From Nocardioidaceae bacterium (GTDB taxonomy: Bacteria; Actinomycetota; Actinomycetes; Propionibacteriales; Nocardioidaceae), in assembly GCA_017744365.1 (NCBI GenBank), contig JAGIBL010000005.1:228411-292410 (forward strand): a stretch of 64,000 bases of DNA, read 5' to 3'. Shown here piece after piece: positions 56,537-63,898 of this stretch. Within the stretch, counting starts at the first letter, position 1; each line of letters opens with the position of its first letter. The position numbers and the translations under genes were made by a program. The notes below the pieces were generated by a model. It was given only the letters and a program-made list of their open reading frames with translations. It had not been told where the DNA came from and searched no databases.

Positions 56537-57063
56537 AGTTGCCCGTACGGCGCGAGCAACCGCCGGCTGTCGTGGTCGAGGCCGCCCGGCTGCCCCGGGG
56601 CGAGAAGGTGCTCGCCCACGCCCAGGACCGTGCGGGATCGACGGACCGCTGGCTGCTCGGCACCCGGAACGCGCTCGTCCTCGTGGTCCCGGGGGAGGAG
56701 CCGGTGCGGCTGCCCTGGGAGACGGTGCAGGCTGCCGAGTGGGACTCCGAGGAGTCCACGCTGAGCGTCCGCGAGGTCGGCGAGTACGGCCGCCCGCGGT
56801 CGTCGTACGCGTTCTCCTTCGACAACCCGGCACGGCTGCTGCAGCTGGTCCGCGAGCGGGTGACCGCCAGCGTCGTGGTGCAGCGCGGCTACCAGGTCGT
56901 CGGTCGCAAGGGGTTCACGGTGATCGGCCGGCGGGCCCCCGAGGGGCGCGGCCCGATCACCTGGATGCACGAGTACGACGCCGGCGTCGACCCGGCCGAC
57001 CCGGCGGTCGCCGCGGCTGCCGAGGCCGCCCTGGAGCGGGCCCGCGCCGACGTCGGGGAGTAG
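56533..57063 (+). CDS. conserved hypothetical protein after dnaG
   Basis: The 176-residue protein begins at GTG 56533 and overlaps the dnaG stop by 4 bases. It is mostly beta-rich (KVLAHAQDRAGSTDRWLLGTRNALVLVV, RLPWETVQAAEWD), PH-domain-like in appearance, with an alpha-helical end (AAAAEAALERARADVG). Genes of this kind often follow dnaG in actinobacteria. Function is unknown. Confidence 0.75.
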   Translation: MKLPVRREQPPAVVVEAARLPRGEKVLAHAQDRAGSTDRWLLGTRNALVLVVPGEEPVRLPWETVQAAEWDSEESTLSVREVGEYGRPRSSYAFSFDNPARLLQLVRERVTASVVVQRGYQVVGRKGFTVIGRRAPEGRGPITWMHEYDAGVDPADPAVAAAAEAALERARADVGE

Positions 57064-57127
57064 CCGGCGGCTTCGGGGAACCCGATTCGCAACCCGGGCA
57101 CGCCCTTGCTAATCTTTGCGGGCGCGA

Positions 57128-57200
57128 TCCCCTGTAGCTCAACTGGCAGAGCATTCGGCTGTTAACCGGAGGGTTGTTGGTTCGAGTCCAACCGGGGGAG
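57128..57200 (+). tRNA. tRNA-Asn (GTT)
   Basis: The 73-base cloverleaf has acceptor TCCCCTG paired with CGGGGGA (one G-T pair), discriminator G, D-loop AGCTCAACTGGCAGAGC, anticodon loop CTGTTAA (GTT at 57161-57163) and T-arm GGTTCGAGTCC. CCA is not encoded. It is the last chromosomal gene before the prophage and the probable integration site. Confidence 0.95.
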
Positions 57201-57208
57201 CACAGCAA

Positions 57209-57251
57209 AAACCGCCGCCCACCTGCGAAGACGCAGGATGGGCGGCGGTTT
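57209..57251 (+). terminator. strong hairpin after tRNA-Asn
   Basis: AAACCGCCGCCCA (57209-57221) pairs with TGGGCGGCGGTTT (57239-57251), and inside it CCTGCG (57222-57227) pairs with CGCAGG (57232-57237) around AAGA, with one bulged A. It ends tRNA transcription. Whether it belongs to the host or the prophage cannot be told. Confidence 0.85.
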
Positions 57252-57275
57252 CGTTTGCCGGGTCATCGGTCCAAT

Positions 57276-57296
57276 GTCAGCCATTCCGTCAGCCAT
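57276..57296. repeat. direct repeat GTCAGCCAT x2, possible integrase/excisionase arm sites
   Basis: Two copies (57276-57284, 57288-57296) are spaced 12 bp apart near the end of the prophage. Short direct repeats at this spot are typical of phage att arm regions. The rest of 57252-57418 shows no gene; a minus-strand reading through it has stops. Confidence 0.35.
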
Positions 57297-57418
57297 GTGG
57301 GCCGAACCGCACCCCTTAGCACCCACCCCCGACACAACGTGTCTCTATGTCTCTTTCCAAGTGCCACGCGCGGCGGGATGTCACTGATCGGCCAGGTCTG
57401 TGTAACCCGTCCGCGCGG

Positions 57419-57619
57419 TCACTCGTAGGGAAGGATCTCCCGGCCGCCGGCACGCGCCCATGCCTCGACGTCATTGGCCCACCAGAGCCACGCGCGGCCG
57501 AGCTTGGCGAACGGGTCGGGGAAGCCCTTGGTGCTGACGATCTGGGCGCACCGGGATCGGCTGACGCCGAGCATCTGCCGGATCTGGTGCGTCCCCACGA
57601 CGCGCGGCGGCTCGGTCAT
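57419..57619 (-). CDS. AlpA-like helix-turn-helix protein (possible excisionase)
   Basis: The 66-residue protein has a MerR/AlpA-type DNA-binding domain (VGTHQIRQMLGVSRSRCAQIVSTKGFPDPFAKLGRAWLWWANDVEAWA). In prophages such proteins act as excisionases or activators of integrase genes, and the position next to the attachment site fits. A TAGTCT box (57626-57631, minus strand) lies 6 bases before the ATG. It is divergent from the DUF6221 gene. Confidence 0.8.
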   Translation of the reverse strand: MTEPPRVVGTHQIRQMLGVSRSRCAQIVSTKGFPDPFAKLGRAWLWWANDVEAWARAGGREILPYE

Positions 57620-57663
57620 GTGTACAGACTATCCGAACTCGTCGTACGTTCTGCGTATCTGGC

Positions 57664-57709
57664 CCTAGACATCTACCTCTAGGCATGTAACGCTGCACAT
57701 ACGTCTAGG
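57664..57709. promoter_or_regulatory. candidate prophage operator (CCTAGA-N8-TCTAGG plus half site)
   Basis: CCTAGA (57664-57669) and TCTAGG (57678-57683) are inverted; a third TCTAGG (57704-57709) runs into the ribosome-binding site of the next gene. They lie between the divergent HTH and DUF6221 genes, where a phage repressor or the HTH protein could bind. Confidence 0.4.
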
Positions 57710-57716
57710 AGGAATG

Positions 57717-58205
57717 ATGGACACGAACGACTTCACCAGCACCGCCGCCGCGATGGTGGCCGCGAACGACCGCGTACCGTCGCAGCGCTCGGGGGACGAT
57801 GGGTGGGAGGATGGCGCCGTGACCCTGGCCGAGTTCCTGATGGCGCGCTACGACGAGGAAGAGGCCATGGCCCGCGCCACCTCGTACAACGAACGCGACC
57901 TGGCTCAGCAGCCGCACTCGATCACCTGCGGCTACCGGATGACCGAGCTGAGTGTGAACCCGGAATGCATCTGCCGATGGCCGGACCGCGTGCTGGCCGA
58001 GTGCGAGGCCAACCGGTGCATCGTGGGGCTACACACCGGCCCGGACTACTGGGACTCTCCCGACTTCCACCTCTGTGCCGACTCGATGATCAACAACGAC
58101 GAGTGCCCGACGCTTCGAGCCCTCGCGCTGCCGTACGCCGACCATGAGGACTACCAGCCGGAGTGGGCGGGAAATGACGAAAGCCCCGCCGCCACCCGAG
58201 GGTGA
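57717..58205 (+). CDS. DUF6221 family protein
   Basis: The 162-residue prophage protein has the family features: AVTLAEFLMARYDEEEAMAR near the start, RVLAECEANRCIVGLH in the middle and LRALALPYADHEDYQPEW at the end. Function is unknown. ATG 57717 follows AGGAGG at 4 bases. GTG 57819, which also has a GGAGG upstream, would start at TLAEFL as most homologues do, so a shorter 128-residue form is possible. The stop lies inside the late-operon terminator. Confidence 0.72.
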   Translation: MDTNDFTSTAAAMVAANDRVPSQRSGDDGWEDGAVTLAEFLMARYDEEEAMARATSYNERDLAQQPHSITCGYRMTELSVNPECICRWPDRVLAECEANRCIVGLHTGPDYWDSPDFHLCADSMINNDECPTLRALALPYADHEDYQPEWAGNDESPAATRG

Positions 58206-58214
58206 CGACGGGGC
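58183..58214 (-). terminator. terminator of the prophage late operon
   Basis: Read on the minus strand, GCCCCGTCGTCACCC pairs over 15 positions with GGGTGGCGGCGGGGC (two G-U pairs) around a tiny loop and is followed by TTTCGT. On the plus strand the two wobble positions become mismatches, so it is optimised for the leftward genes. Confidence 0.8.
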
Positions 58215-58250
58215 AAGGCTCGCCAGTCCCGGAGGACGGCGAGGAGCAAG

Positions 58251-58457
58251 TCAGCGGCGGCGCAGGATGTGCACCGGGAACCACGTGGCGAACCCGACCC
58301 AGGAGGCGAGGAAGGCATACCGTCCGAGCGCGGTGTCGGTCCGGTAGATCATCCGGGTGCACTCGCTGAGCGTGGAGCCGTCGTGGCGGCGGTCCAGAGC
58401 TGCGTCGATGACGACCAGGGTGCCGATGCCCGCGCCCCAGGCGACGGCCTTGCGCAC
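58251..58457 (-). CDS. small membrane protein at the end of the late operon
   Basis: The 68-residue protein starts at GTG 58457, 2 bases after the holin stop, with GAGGA upstream. It has two short hydrophobic segments (AVAWGAGIGTLVVIDAAL and YAFLASWVGFATWFPVHIL) and a basic end (RRR). It may be a second holin or spanin-like factor by position only. Confidence 0.6.
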   Translation of the reverse strand: MRKAVAWGAGIGTLVVIDAALDRRHDGSTLSECTRMIYRTDTALGRYAFLASWVGFATWFPVHILRRR

Positions 58458-58459
58458 AG

Positions 58460-58711
58460 TCAGTCCTCGGCCGTCTCGCTCGGCAGCAGCGACGGTCCAG
58501 TCTCGTCGTCAGCCAGGTTCGACAGGACGCCCTTCAGGACCGACAGCACGGTCGGCAGCCCGACGACGGTCCACCAGACCTTCGGGTCGTTCGATACGGC
58601 TCCGGTGGCGTCGCCAGTGAGAACGGCAATCAGACCGTAGATGGTGGTGGTGCCGACGCGCTCGGCAAGGTCGGCGAAGTAGTGCCGGCTCCACTTGTTG
58701 TAGGGGGTCAT
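58460..58711 (-). CDS. phage holin (r1t type)
   Basis: The 83-residue protein resembles r1t-type holins: basic N-terminus (YNKWSRHYFADLAERVGTTTIYGLIAVLTGD), a second helix (VVGLPTVLSVLKGVLSNLA) and the TGPSLLPSE tail. It should form membrane lesions that release the lysin at the end of infection. GAGAGGTAGCC precedes ATG 58711. Confidence 0.8.
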   Translation of the reverse strand: MTPYNKWSRHYFADLAERVGTTTIYGLIAVLTGDATGAVSNDPKVWWTVVGLPTVLSVLKGVLSNLADDETGPSLLPSETAED

Positions 58712-58713
58712 GG

Positions 58714-59022
58714 CTACCTCTCGATGACGTTGAGGGTGATGGTGCGGTCGTCGGTGCGGCCCTGGTTGGTGTGGATGCGGCAGGTGACGGTCTGGCGGCG
58801 CGGCGCTGCTCCGGAGAGCCAGACGGTGACCTTGCCGTCGCTCTCGGTGTGTGAGTCGACGGTGATGCCGTCGCTGGGCAGGAGTTCGTAGGAGGCGATG
58901 GTTTCGCCGCTGGCGAGCCAATCGCTCACGCCGGTGCCGTGGGTGAGGGGCTTCCAGTCGAACTCGTAGTCCAGGACGGCGTCGGGGTCGTGGACGTAGA
59001 CGCCAGGGACACTCGTGGTCAT
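58714..59022 (-). CDS. phage fibre-tail adaptor protein
   Basis: The 102-residue protein matches the phage fibre-tail adaptor pattern: VHDPDAVLDYEFDWKPLTHG, DWLASGETIASYEL, then an Ig-like second half (GKVTVWLSGAAPRRQTVTCRIHTNQGRTDDRTITLNV). It should connect the fibre to the tail tip. It overlaps the fibre gene by 4 bases. Confidence 0.72.
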   Translation of the reverse strand: MTTSVPGVYVHDPDAVLDYEFDWKPLTHGTGVSDWLASGETIASYELLPSDGITVDSHTESDGKVTVWLSGAAPRRQTVTCRIHTNQGRTDDRTITLNVIER

Positions 59023-60542
59023 GGCAGCTGTACCTCCAGGCGGCGGGTCTCTGCTGGGACGGGGAGGACGCGCGTGGCCGCCACGATCGACAGGACGCGG
59101 TTCTCGGCGAGTACGGCGTAGATGCGTGCGGCGGGCGTGGGTTGAGCCGGCACGGACTCGGAGGCGGTCGCGGTGCCGGTGAGCTGCAGGTTGGCGATCG
59201 CCTGAGCGAGCGCACGGGCGAGCGCACTGCCGGTGAGGACGAGGTTGCCTTGAGCGCCGGCGCGACCGCCTGCGAGGGCTTGGCCCGTCAGGTCGAGCGT
59301 GCCGAGCGCGGCCGCCTGGCCGCCAGCAAGAGCGGTCGCGTCGAGAGACAGGACCCCGGCAGCGGCGCCCAGCGCGCCCGCTTCGGCGGTCCCGGACAGG
59401 GTCAGGGTGCCGATGCTGATCACGGCTGCGTCGCCGACCGCAGTCAGGTCTAGCGAGCCGGTAGCGGTAGCGGACGCGGCTGCTGTTCCGGTGGCGGACA
59501 GTTCGAGCGCACCGCTGGTGACGCTCGGAGCCTGGGCGGTCGCGGTGGCGTCGAGGCTGAGCGCTCCGGTGAGGCCGACGACGACGGTGTCGGCCGTGCC
59601 TGCGAGGTCGAGACTGCCGGACGCAGTGGCGAGCGCCTCTGCTGTGGCCTGTCCAGTCAGGTCGACGGAACCTGTCGCGGTCGGGGAACCGGAGGCGGCG
59701 CTGGTCGCGGCGAGGTCGAGCGACCCGGATGCTGGCGGTGATCCTGATGCGGCTCCGGTCGCCGAGAGCGACATCGAGCCGGTGGCTGTCCCCGGGGCCG
59801 CAGCGGTCCCACTCGCCGACAGCGCCAGCGCGCCAGTCGAGGATGCTTGGGCCTGTCCCGTGGCGGCAGCAGACAACGACAGTGATCCGGTGCCGGTCGC
59901 AGCCCCAGCGGCAGACGTTGAGCCAGAGAGGCTGAGCGAACCGGTAGCGGTCGCTGCGGTCGCGGCGGGGTTGACCGCGATCATCGCGGCACCCATCAGC
60001 GGGGTTCCGGTGACGGTGAACGCCCGGGTGCCGGTCGCACCGGAGCTGACCGCCTCGTAACCGGATGCGCGGGTCAACGACGGGGAGGTGTTGGCGTTGA
60101 CGATCGTCGTCATCGTGCCGGGCAGCGTGATCGCGGCCGAGCTGTTGGACAGCAGCGCGCCGCCGATCAGTGTAGCGGCGTTGGCCAGGGTGAGGGAGGA
60201 CAGGGTGACGGTGCCGCTGCTGGACTGCAGGGCGTTGCCGTCGAGAATCGGGGTGGTGGCGTCTTGGCCGGTGACGCGGAGGATCAGGACCCGGTTGTTC
60301 CCGAGGGCGTTGCCCTGGGTGAATGTGTACGAGTCGGAGCCGGTGGCGACGGTATAGAGCAGGGTGAGTTGGCTGGTGGTCTTGTACTGGGTCCAGCCGG
60401 TGGCGGTGTAGTTGTTCCCGACTGTGCAGATCCCGAAGGCGATAAGGAGGTCTCCGGCGGTGACCCCGGACGGTGCGGTCGCGGTGATGCTGGAGCTCGA
60501 TGAGTTCGACGAGTAGGCGAATGATGCGACTGCGACCGCCAC
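59019..60542 (-). CDS. repeat-rich phage tail fibre-like protein
   Basis: The 507-residue protein has an N-terminal beta-sandwich-like domain (about 1-193, rich in Ser/Thr), then about 15 repeats of 16-18 residues (consensus A-ATGSLDLSGTA-A; residues 194-460), and a C-terminal tail RIYAVLAENRVLSIV, VPAETRRLEV. The repeats should stack as a beta-rod. Its position in the late operon and the adaptor gene next door point to a fibre or tail-appendage protein. No homology to receptor-binding domains is evident. Confidence 0.72.
   Translation of the reverse strand: MAVAVASFAYSSNSSSSSITATAPSGVTAGDLLIAFGICTVGNNYTATGWTQYKTTSQLTLLYTVATGSDSYTFTQGNALGNNRVLILRVTGQDATTPILDGNALQSSSGTVTLSSLTLANAATLIGGALLSNSSAAITLPGTMTTIVNANTSPSLTRASGYEAVSSGATGTRAFTVTGTPLMGAAMIAVNPAATAATATGSLSLSGSTSAAGAATGTGSLSLSAAATGQAQASSTGALALSASGTAAAPGTATGSMSLSATGAASGSPPASGSLDLAATSAASGSPTATGSVDLTGQATAEALATASGSLDLAGTADTVVVGLTGALSLDATATAQAPSVTSGALELSATGTAAASATATGSLDLTAVGDAAVISIGTLTLSGTAEAGALGAAAGVLSLDATALAGGQAAALGTLDLTGQALAGGRAGAQGNLVLTGSALARALAQAIANLQLTGTATASESVPAQPTPAARIYAVLAENRVLSIVAATRVLPVPAETRRLEVQLP
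59163..59963 (-). repeat. about 15 coding repeats of 48-54 bp
   Basis: This region encodes the ATGSLDLSGTA-type repeats of the fibre-like protein. Repeats differ in sequence but keep Gly, Leu/Val at alternate positions and Ala/Thr linkers, as expected for selection on the protein fold and not recent DNA duplication. Confidence 0.8.
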
Positions 60543-60592
60543 GGGGTCACCCCTTCCCGGCGAATTTCAGCCTTGCCGCCCTGCGGTGGGGG

Positions 60593-60964
60593 TCAGCTGG
60601 CGGACAGGGTGATCGCGCCGGAGGCGATGGTGATGCTGGCCGCGGTCACCGAGGAGCCGAGCGCACCGCCGATGGCGTACGTGCCCGCGCCATACGTGGC
60701 CGAGTTCCACGTTCCGAAGTGCGTCACGGCGGTGGTGCCGGCGGTGGAGAACGTCAGCGCCGTGCTGTTGGTCTTGGACCCGCTCGACGCCGCGTTCCAT
60801 GAGCACGACTGACGGGCGTAAGAGCCCGAGTTGGCGTTCTCGTTGGCACCGGTGGTGGATGGCGAGGCGGTGTGGAGGGACACGTGGGTCATCGTGTTCG
60901 TGGACCCGGTGCCGTCCAGGCCGTTGAGGGCCGCGTTCTCAGCGGCGGCGGATGCGAGCGCCAT
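60593..60964 (-). CDS. phage tail/structural protein, 123 aa
   Basis: The protein has the phrase MTHVSLHTASPSTTGANENA, then YARQSCSWNAASSGSKTNSTALTFSTAGTTAVTHFGTWNSATYGAG, a pattern seen in small virion proteins encoded beside actinophage tail genes. The exact role is unknown. It is 51 bases upstream of the fibre gene in the same operon. Confidence 0.65.
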   Translation of the reverse strand: MALASAAAENAALNGLDGTGSTNTMTHVSLHTASPSTTGANENANSGSYARQSCSWNAASSGSKTNSTALTFSTAGTTAVTHFGTWNSATYGAGTYAIGGALGSSVTAASITIASGAITLSAS

Positions 60965-60965
60965 G

Positions 60966-61196
60966 TCAGGACTCCTCGGTGGGGTTGTTGATGGCTTCGA
61001 TGGCGGCGGCTACCGCCTCGCCCTGTTCTGCGGACTCGACGACGACGACGCGGTCGGTTACGTCGACCTCGGTGCCGTCCGCGAGGATGATGGGCCCGCT
61101 GACGTTGTTGGGGGTGAGGACGACATGCTCACCGGGCGCGTAGTAGTGCTTGTGCTCGGTGCCGTCGTCGTTGGTGCCGGCGTTGATGACCTGCAT
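60966..61196 (-). CDS. small phage protein, 76 aa
   Basis: The start is set at ATG 61196 (MQVINAGTNDDGTEHKHYY), not the upstream in-frame start, because GAGAGACC lies before it and the longer form is basic, low-complexity sequence. The protein is acidic with a beta-rich middle (HVVLTPNNVSGPIILADGTEVDVTDRVVVV). No family is recognised. It ends one base before the next gene. Confidence 0.55.
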   Translation of the reverse strand: MQVINAGTNDDGTEHKHYYAPGEHVVLTPNNVSGPIILADGTEVDVTDRVVVVESAEQGEAVAAAIEAINNPTEES

Positions 61197-61218
61197 GGTG
61201 GTCTCTCTTTCTCGGTGG

Positions 61219-61884
61219 TTACTTGCGGAGCAGTCGCTCGAGGATCTGGAGCATGGCGCTGGCTTTGCGGCCGGTGTCGGGTGCGCTATCGGACGGGACG
61301 GTGGCGCCCCAGACGACCTCACGGAGCTTGGTGCGCACCGCCTTGTCGTCGAGCAGCGCAGCGAACTGTGCAGGTGTCATGTCGTCCTCCTCGGGCGGCG
61401 GGATGGTCACGAGCGGGTTCGGTCGCCACTCGTAGTCGGGAGCATCGGCACGTCGGCCATCGCCAGCGGCGAGTCCATCGCCGCCGTTGAGGTAGGACGA
61501 CCAGAGGGTCTGCGCCATCGGGTGCATCGGCCGGTCGGTGCCGAGGGTGTTGTGCAGGTGGGTCGGCATCCCGCCGTGTTTGGCGTCAGGGCCGCGCCGG
61601 TACGCGCCGCCGCCGTGCTTGCGGAACTCTCGAACGACGGCCTCAGACTCGACGGCGTTGAGGTGGTCGATGATGTAGTCCACGCAGCCGCCGTAGTCGT
61701 GGGCGTGCGAGCTGGCTGCTGCGCCACCACCGTTGCGGAGCATGAACGCGCCTTGGGCGATCGGCAGGTCGAAGCCGAGGTTGGCCCAGCGGTGCTGCTC
61801 CCACTCGTGGTAGTAGGCCGTCTTGAAGATCGGGCGGCCGTAGACGTCGGTGCCGTAGCGGCGGACAGTGAAGTCGGCATTCAT
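61219..61884 (-). CDS. putative phage lysin or peptidase (M15-like motif)
   Basis: The 221-residue protein has a middle region with a metal-site-like pattern: SSHAHDYGGCVDYIIDHL and GGMPTHLHNTLG (SxHxxxxGxxxD and HxH), as in M15 peptidases such as D-Ala-D-Ala carboxypeptidase-type endolysins. The tail is a helical segment (MTPAQFAALLDDKAVRTKL) that is not cell-wall-binding in any obvious way. The operon position near the holin supports lysis, but the motif match is only partial. ATG 61884 overlaps the previous stop. Confidence 0.5.
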   Translation of the reverse strand: MNADFTVRRYGTDVYGRPIFKTAYYHEWEQHRWANLGFDLPIAQGAFMLRNGGGAAASSHAHDYGGCVDYIIDHLNAVESEAVVREFRKHGGGAYRRGPDAKHGGMPTHLHNTLGTDRPMHPMAQTLWSSYLNGGDGLAAGDGRRADAPDYEWRPNPLVTIPPPEEDDMTPAQFAALLDDKAVRTKLREVVWGATVPSDSAPDTGRKASAMLQILERLLRK

Positions 61885-62555
61885 CGCCACTCGCCCCACT
61901 TCTTGATCCCAGCCTCGCGATAGGCGGGCCACTCGTCCGGCTCCGGGCCGCGCGGCAGGATGGCTCGAGCGAACTTCATCCGGCCCGCCCAGGAAAGCCG
62001 GGTCCACGGGTCTTCGGGATGGCCGCGGCGATAGAGGTTCTGCAGGGTCATGATGATGACGACTGCCCGGGTCTGGATCGCCCAGAGACGCAGGATCGCC
62101 CACGCACGCAGACCCAGATAGCCCGGGCTGCCCTTGACCTCCAGGCACAGGATCATGCCGTGCCTGACGCACTCGATCATCCCCGCCTTTGCGGTGATCG
62201 GCTTGTGTCCGCCGACGAGCGCGGAGCGGAGCATCCTCACCTGGCTGGGCGGCAGCTGGTGCACGTACAGCGGCCAGTCGTCGGGTACCTCGATGCGCTT
62301 CTCGCGCCCGTTCGCATCCACACCGATGCAGATGTAGGGGTACTGCTTTCGGTACTCGTCGTAGTGGATCAGCCAGGTCCAGCCCCACTTGTCGGCGTTG
62401 CCGTTCATGTCGATGTAGCGGTAGCCGGCACGATGCGCGGCACTCGGTGCGGAGCGCGCGTCACCCACCAGGTAGGGCAGGAGGTGCGCCGTCTTCGGGT
62501 GGTGCTCGGGCATCGGCTGCGGCCATCGGGGACGCGTCAGGGCGCGGAGGGTCAT
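61881..62555 (-). CDS. glycerophosphodiester phosphodiesterase-like phage protein
   Basis: The 224-residue protein has HRAGYRYIDMNGNADKWGWTWLIHYDEY (compare the GDPD HRG / E-D and HD patterns) and MILCLEVKGSPGYLGL (compare ExK), so it resembles the glycerophosphodiesterase TIM barrel. Some metal ligands are not obvious, so it may be inactive. In phages such enzymes could attack teichoic-acid-like wall polymers. It overlaps both neighbours by 4 bases. Confidence 0.55.
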   Translation of the reverse strand: MTLRALTRPRWPQPMPEHHPKTAHLLPYLVGDARSAPSAAHRAGYRYIDMNGNADKWGWTWLIHYDEYRKQYPYICIGVDANGREKRIEVPDDWPLYVHQLPPSQVRMLRSALVGGHKPITAKAGMIECVRHGMILCLEVKGSPGYLGLRAWAILRLWAIQTRAVVIIMTLQNLYRRGHPEDPWTRLSWAGRMKFARAILPRGPEPDEWPAYREAGIKKWGEWR

Positions 62556-63001
62556 GACTCCTCCTCAGGGTCGACGTCAACCACCACGGCGTCCTTGTTG
62601 GCGACTGCGCGCCACATCTCGGCGGCCTCGGCCTTGGTGATGATCCGTTCAGCGGTTGCGGTCATCAGGGCCGCGATGTTCTCGGTGTTGGCTCCGACCT
62701 GAGTCTCAATGCGGTCCACGCGGCGGTTCACGGCATCGAGGGCGGCCACGTTCTCGGCGAGCATCTTCACGGCATCCTCGACGGTCGCCATACGCTGGCC
62801 GATCCCGGGAAGCGCCGGGGCCAACTCTCGGCCAGACGCTGGGTCGATGATCGGCTCTCGACCGAGGAGAGCGTCCTGCGCCGCCCGCCACCCCTTGAAC
62901 AACTTGCGCACGCGGGGCCGCGCCAGCTTCACCCAGCCCACCCAGATGGCGATCAGGCCACACAGGGTGTAGATGGCGGCAAGGCGGTCAGCACTGGGCA
63001 T
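62552..63001 (-). CDS. phage membrane protein with coiled coil
   Basis: The 149-residue protein has one N-terminal membrane helix (AAIYTLCGLIAIWVGWVKLA), a basic segment, then a coiled-coil region (QRMATVEDAVKMLAENVAALDAVNRRVDRIETQVGANTENIAALM) and an acidic end (DVDPEEES). This layout resembles membrane proteins found near lysis genes in actinophages (DUF2746-like), but the assignment is tentative. The start ATG 63001 is set by the helix and AAGGGA upstream. Confidence 0.6.
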   Translation of the reverse strand: MPSADRLAAIYTLCGLIAIWVGWVKLARPRVRKLFKGWRAAQDALLGREPIIDPASGRELAPALPGIGQRMATVEDAVKMLAENVAALDAVNRRVDRIETQVGANTENIAALMTATAERIITKAEAAEMWRAVANKDAVVVDVDPEEES

Positions 63002-63067
63002 GCGGCAGTCCCTTCGGTTACCTGATTCGGGATGTATCTGGCGGCCCGGTGGTGCACTCTTGTAGGC

Positions 63068-63898
63068 ATGAACTCGGAGGACTGGCGACTCGGACGCCGG
63101 CCCGGACTGGACGGCCTGCGCGGGGTAGCGATCCTGCTCGTAGTCGCGGCCCACCTCGGTGTGAGGAGCCTGGAGTTTCTCGGCGGTATCGGCGTGACTG
63201 TCTTCTTCACGCTGTCCGGGTTCTTGATCACTGCCCTGCTGCTCGATGAGCACGACCTCGCAGGGCGGATCTCGATGCGCAGGTTCTACAAGCGACGGTT
63301 CTTCCGCCTCGCACCCGCGTTCTTGCTGATGCTCGCAATCGTGGTACCGCTGGAATTCGCAGTGAGCGGATCGGCACCCTACTGGTGGACCACCATCGCT
63401 GAGGTCAGCAACTGGGTTTCGGCAACCAAGGGACCGGCGCCGCTCGACTTACTGCACCACACGTGGTCGCTGGCAATCGAAGAGCAGTTCTACCTAGCGT
63501 GGCCGGTGGTCTTGTGGGGCCTCTCACAACGATTCGGACGACGCGCGGTGATCGCTTCGGGGGCGGTTGGCATCGGGTTGTCGCTCACCACTGCGCTCGC
63601 CGCGCACGGATATCGGCTCGCCTTCGGCACGGACACCAACGCATCCTCACTGCTGGCTGGTTGCCTGCTTGCAGCGATGATGGTCGGCCGCAACGTCCGA
63701 GTCGCTCCAGGTTGGACGATGGCGGTCTCGCTCGGATTGGCTCTGATTTCATGGCGCTTCGTCGAGCAGCCGATCCTGCGCCGGTTCTCACATCGCGTCG
63801 AAGTGCGCGTCCGTCCGGGCGTTAGTGAGCTTGGTGGGGTAGAACGCAGCCCACGCCATGTCGACGGCACCCGTCTGCAGGATGTCAGCCGCGCCTGA
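63068..63898 (+). CDS. acyltransferase 3 family membrane protein
   Basis: The 276-residue OafA/YrhL-type O-acyltransferase begins LGRRPGLDGLRGVAILLVVAAHL (family R/H motif) and has RRFYKRRFFRLAPAF, LLHHTWSLAIEEQFYLAWPVV and SWRFVEQPILRRFSHR. It is shorter than the usual 340-380 residues, missing part of the middle helices. It lies inside the prophage, opposite to the late genes, with its own CACTCT -10-like box 7 bases before ATG. It may be a lysogenic-conversion gene that acylates surface polysaccharide. Its last 111 bases overlap an antisense phage gene. Confidence 0.8.
   Translation: MNSEDWRLGRRPGLDGLRGVAILLVVAAHLGVRSLEFLGGIGVTVFFTLSGFLITALLLDEHDLAGRISMRRFYKRRFFRLAPAFLLMLAIVVPLEFAVSGSAPYWWTTIAEVSNWVSATKGPAPLDLLHHTWSLAIEEQFYLAWPVVLWGLSQRFGRRAVIASGAVGIGLSLTTALAAHGYRLAFGTDTNASSLLAGCLLAAMMVGRNVRVAPGWTMAVSLGLALISWRFVEQPILRRFSHRVEVRVRPGVSELGGVERSPRHVDGTRLQDVSRA

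Noticed and set aside
52343..56833. 1496-residue reading frame on the minus strand opposite dnaG
   Set aside because: It is a GC-rich shadow frame full of Arg/Pro/Gly with no domain; the plus strand encodes clear proteins.
57209..57418. Remnant of an integrase C-terminus on the minus strand
   Set aside because: A short frame (MADGMADIGP) is present, but stops occur before any catalytic motif could be read, so it is not supported.
59019..60964. Diversity-generating retroelement target in the fibre genes
   Set aside because: No reverse transcriptase or template repeat is visible, and the repeats are structural protein repeats.
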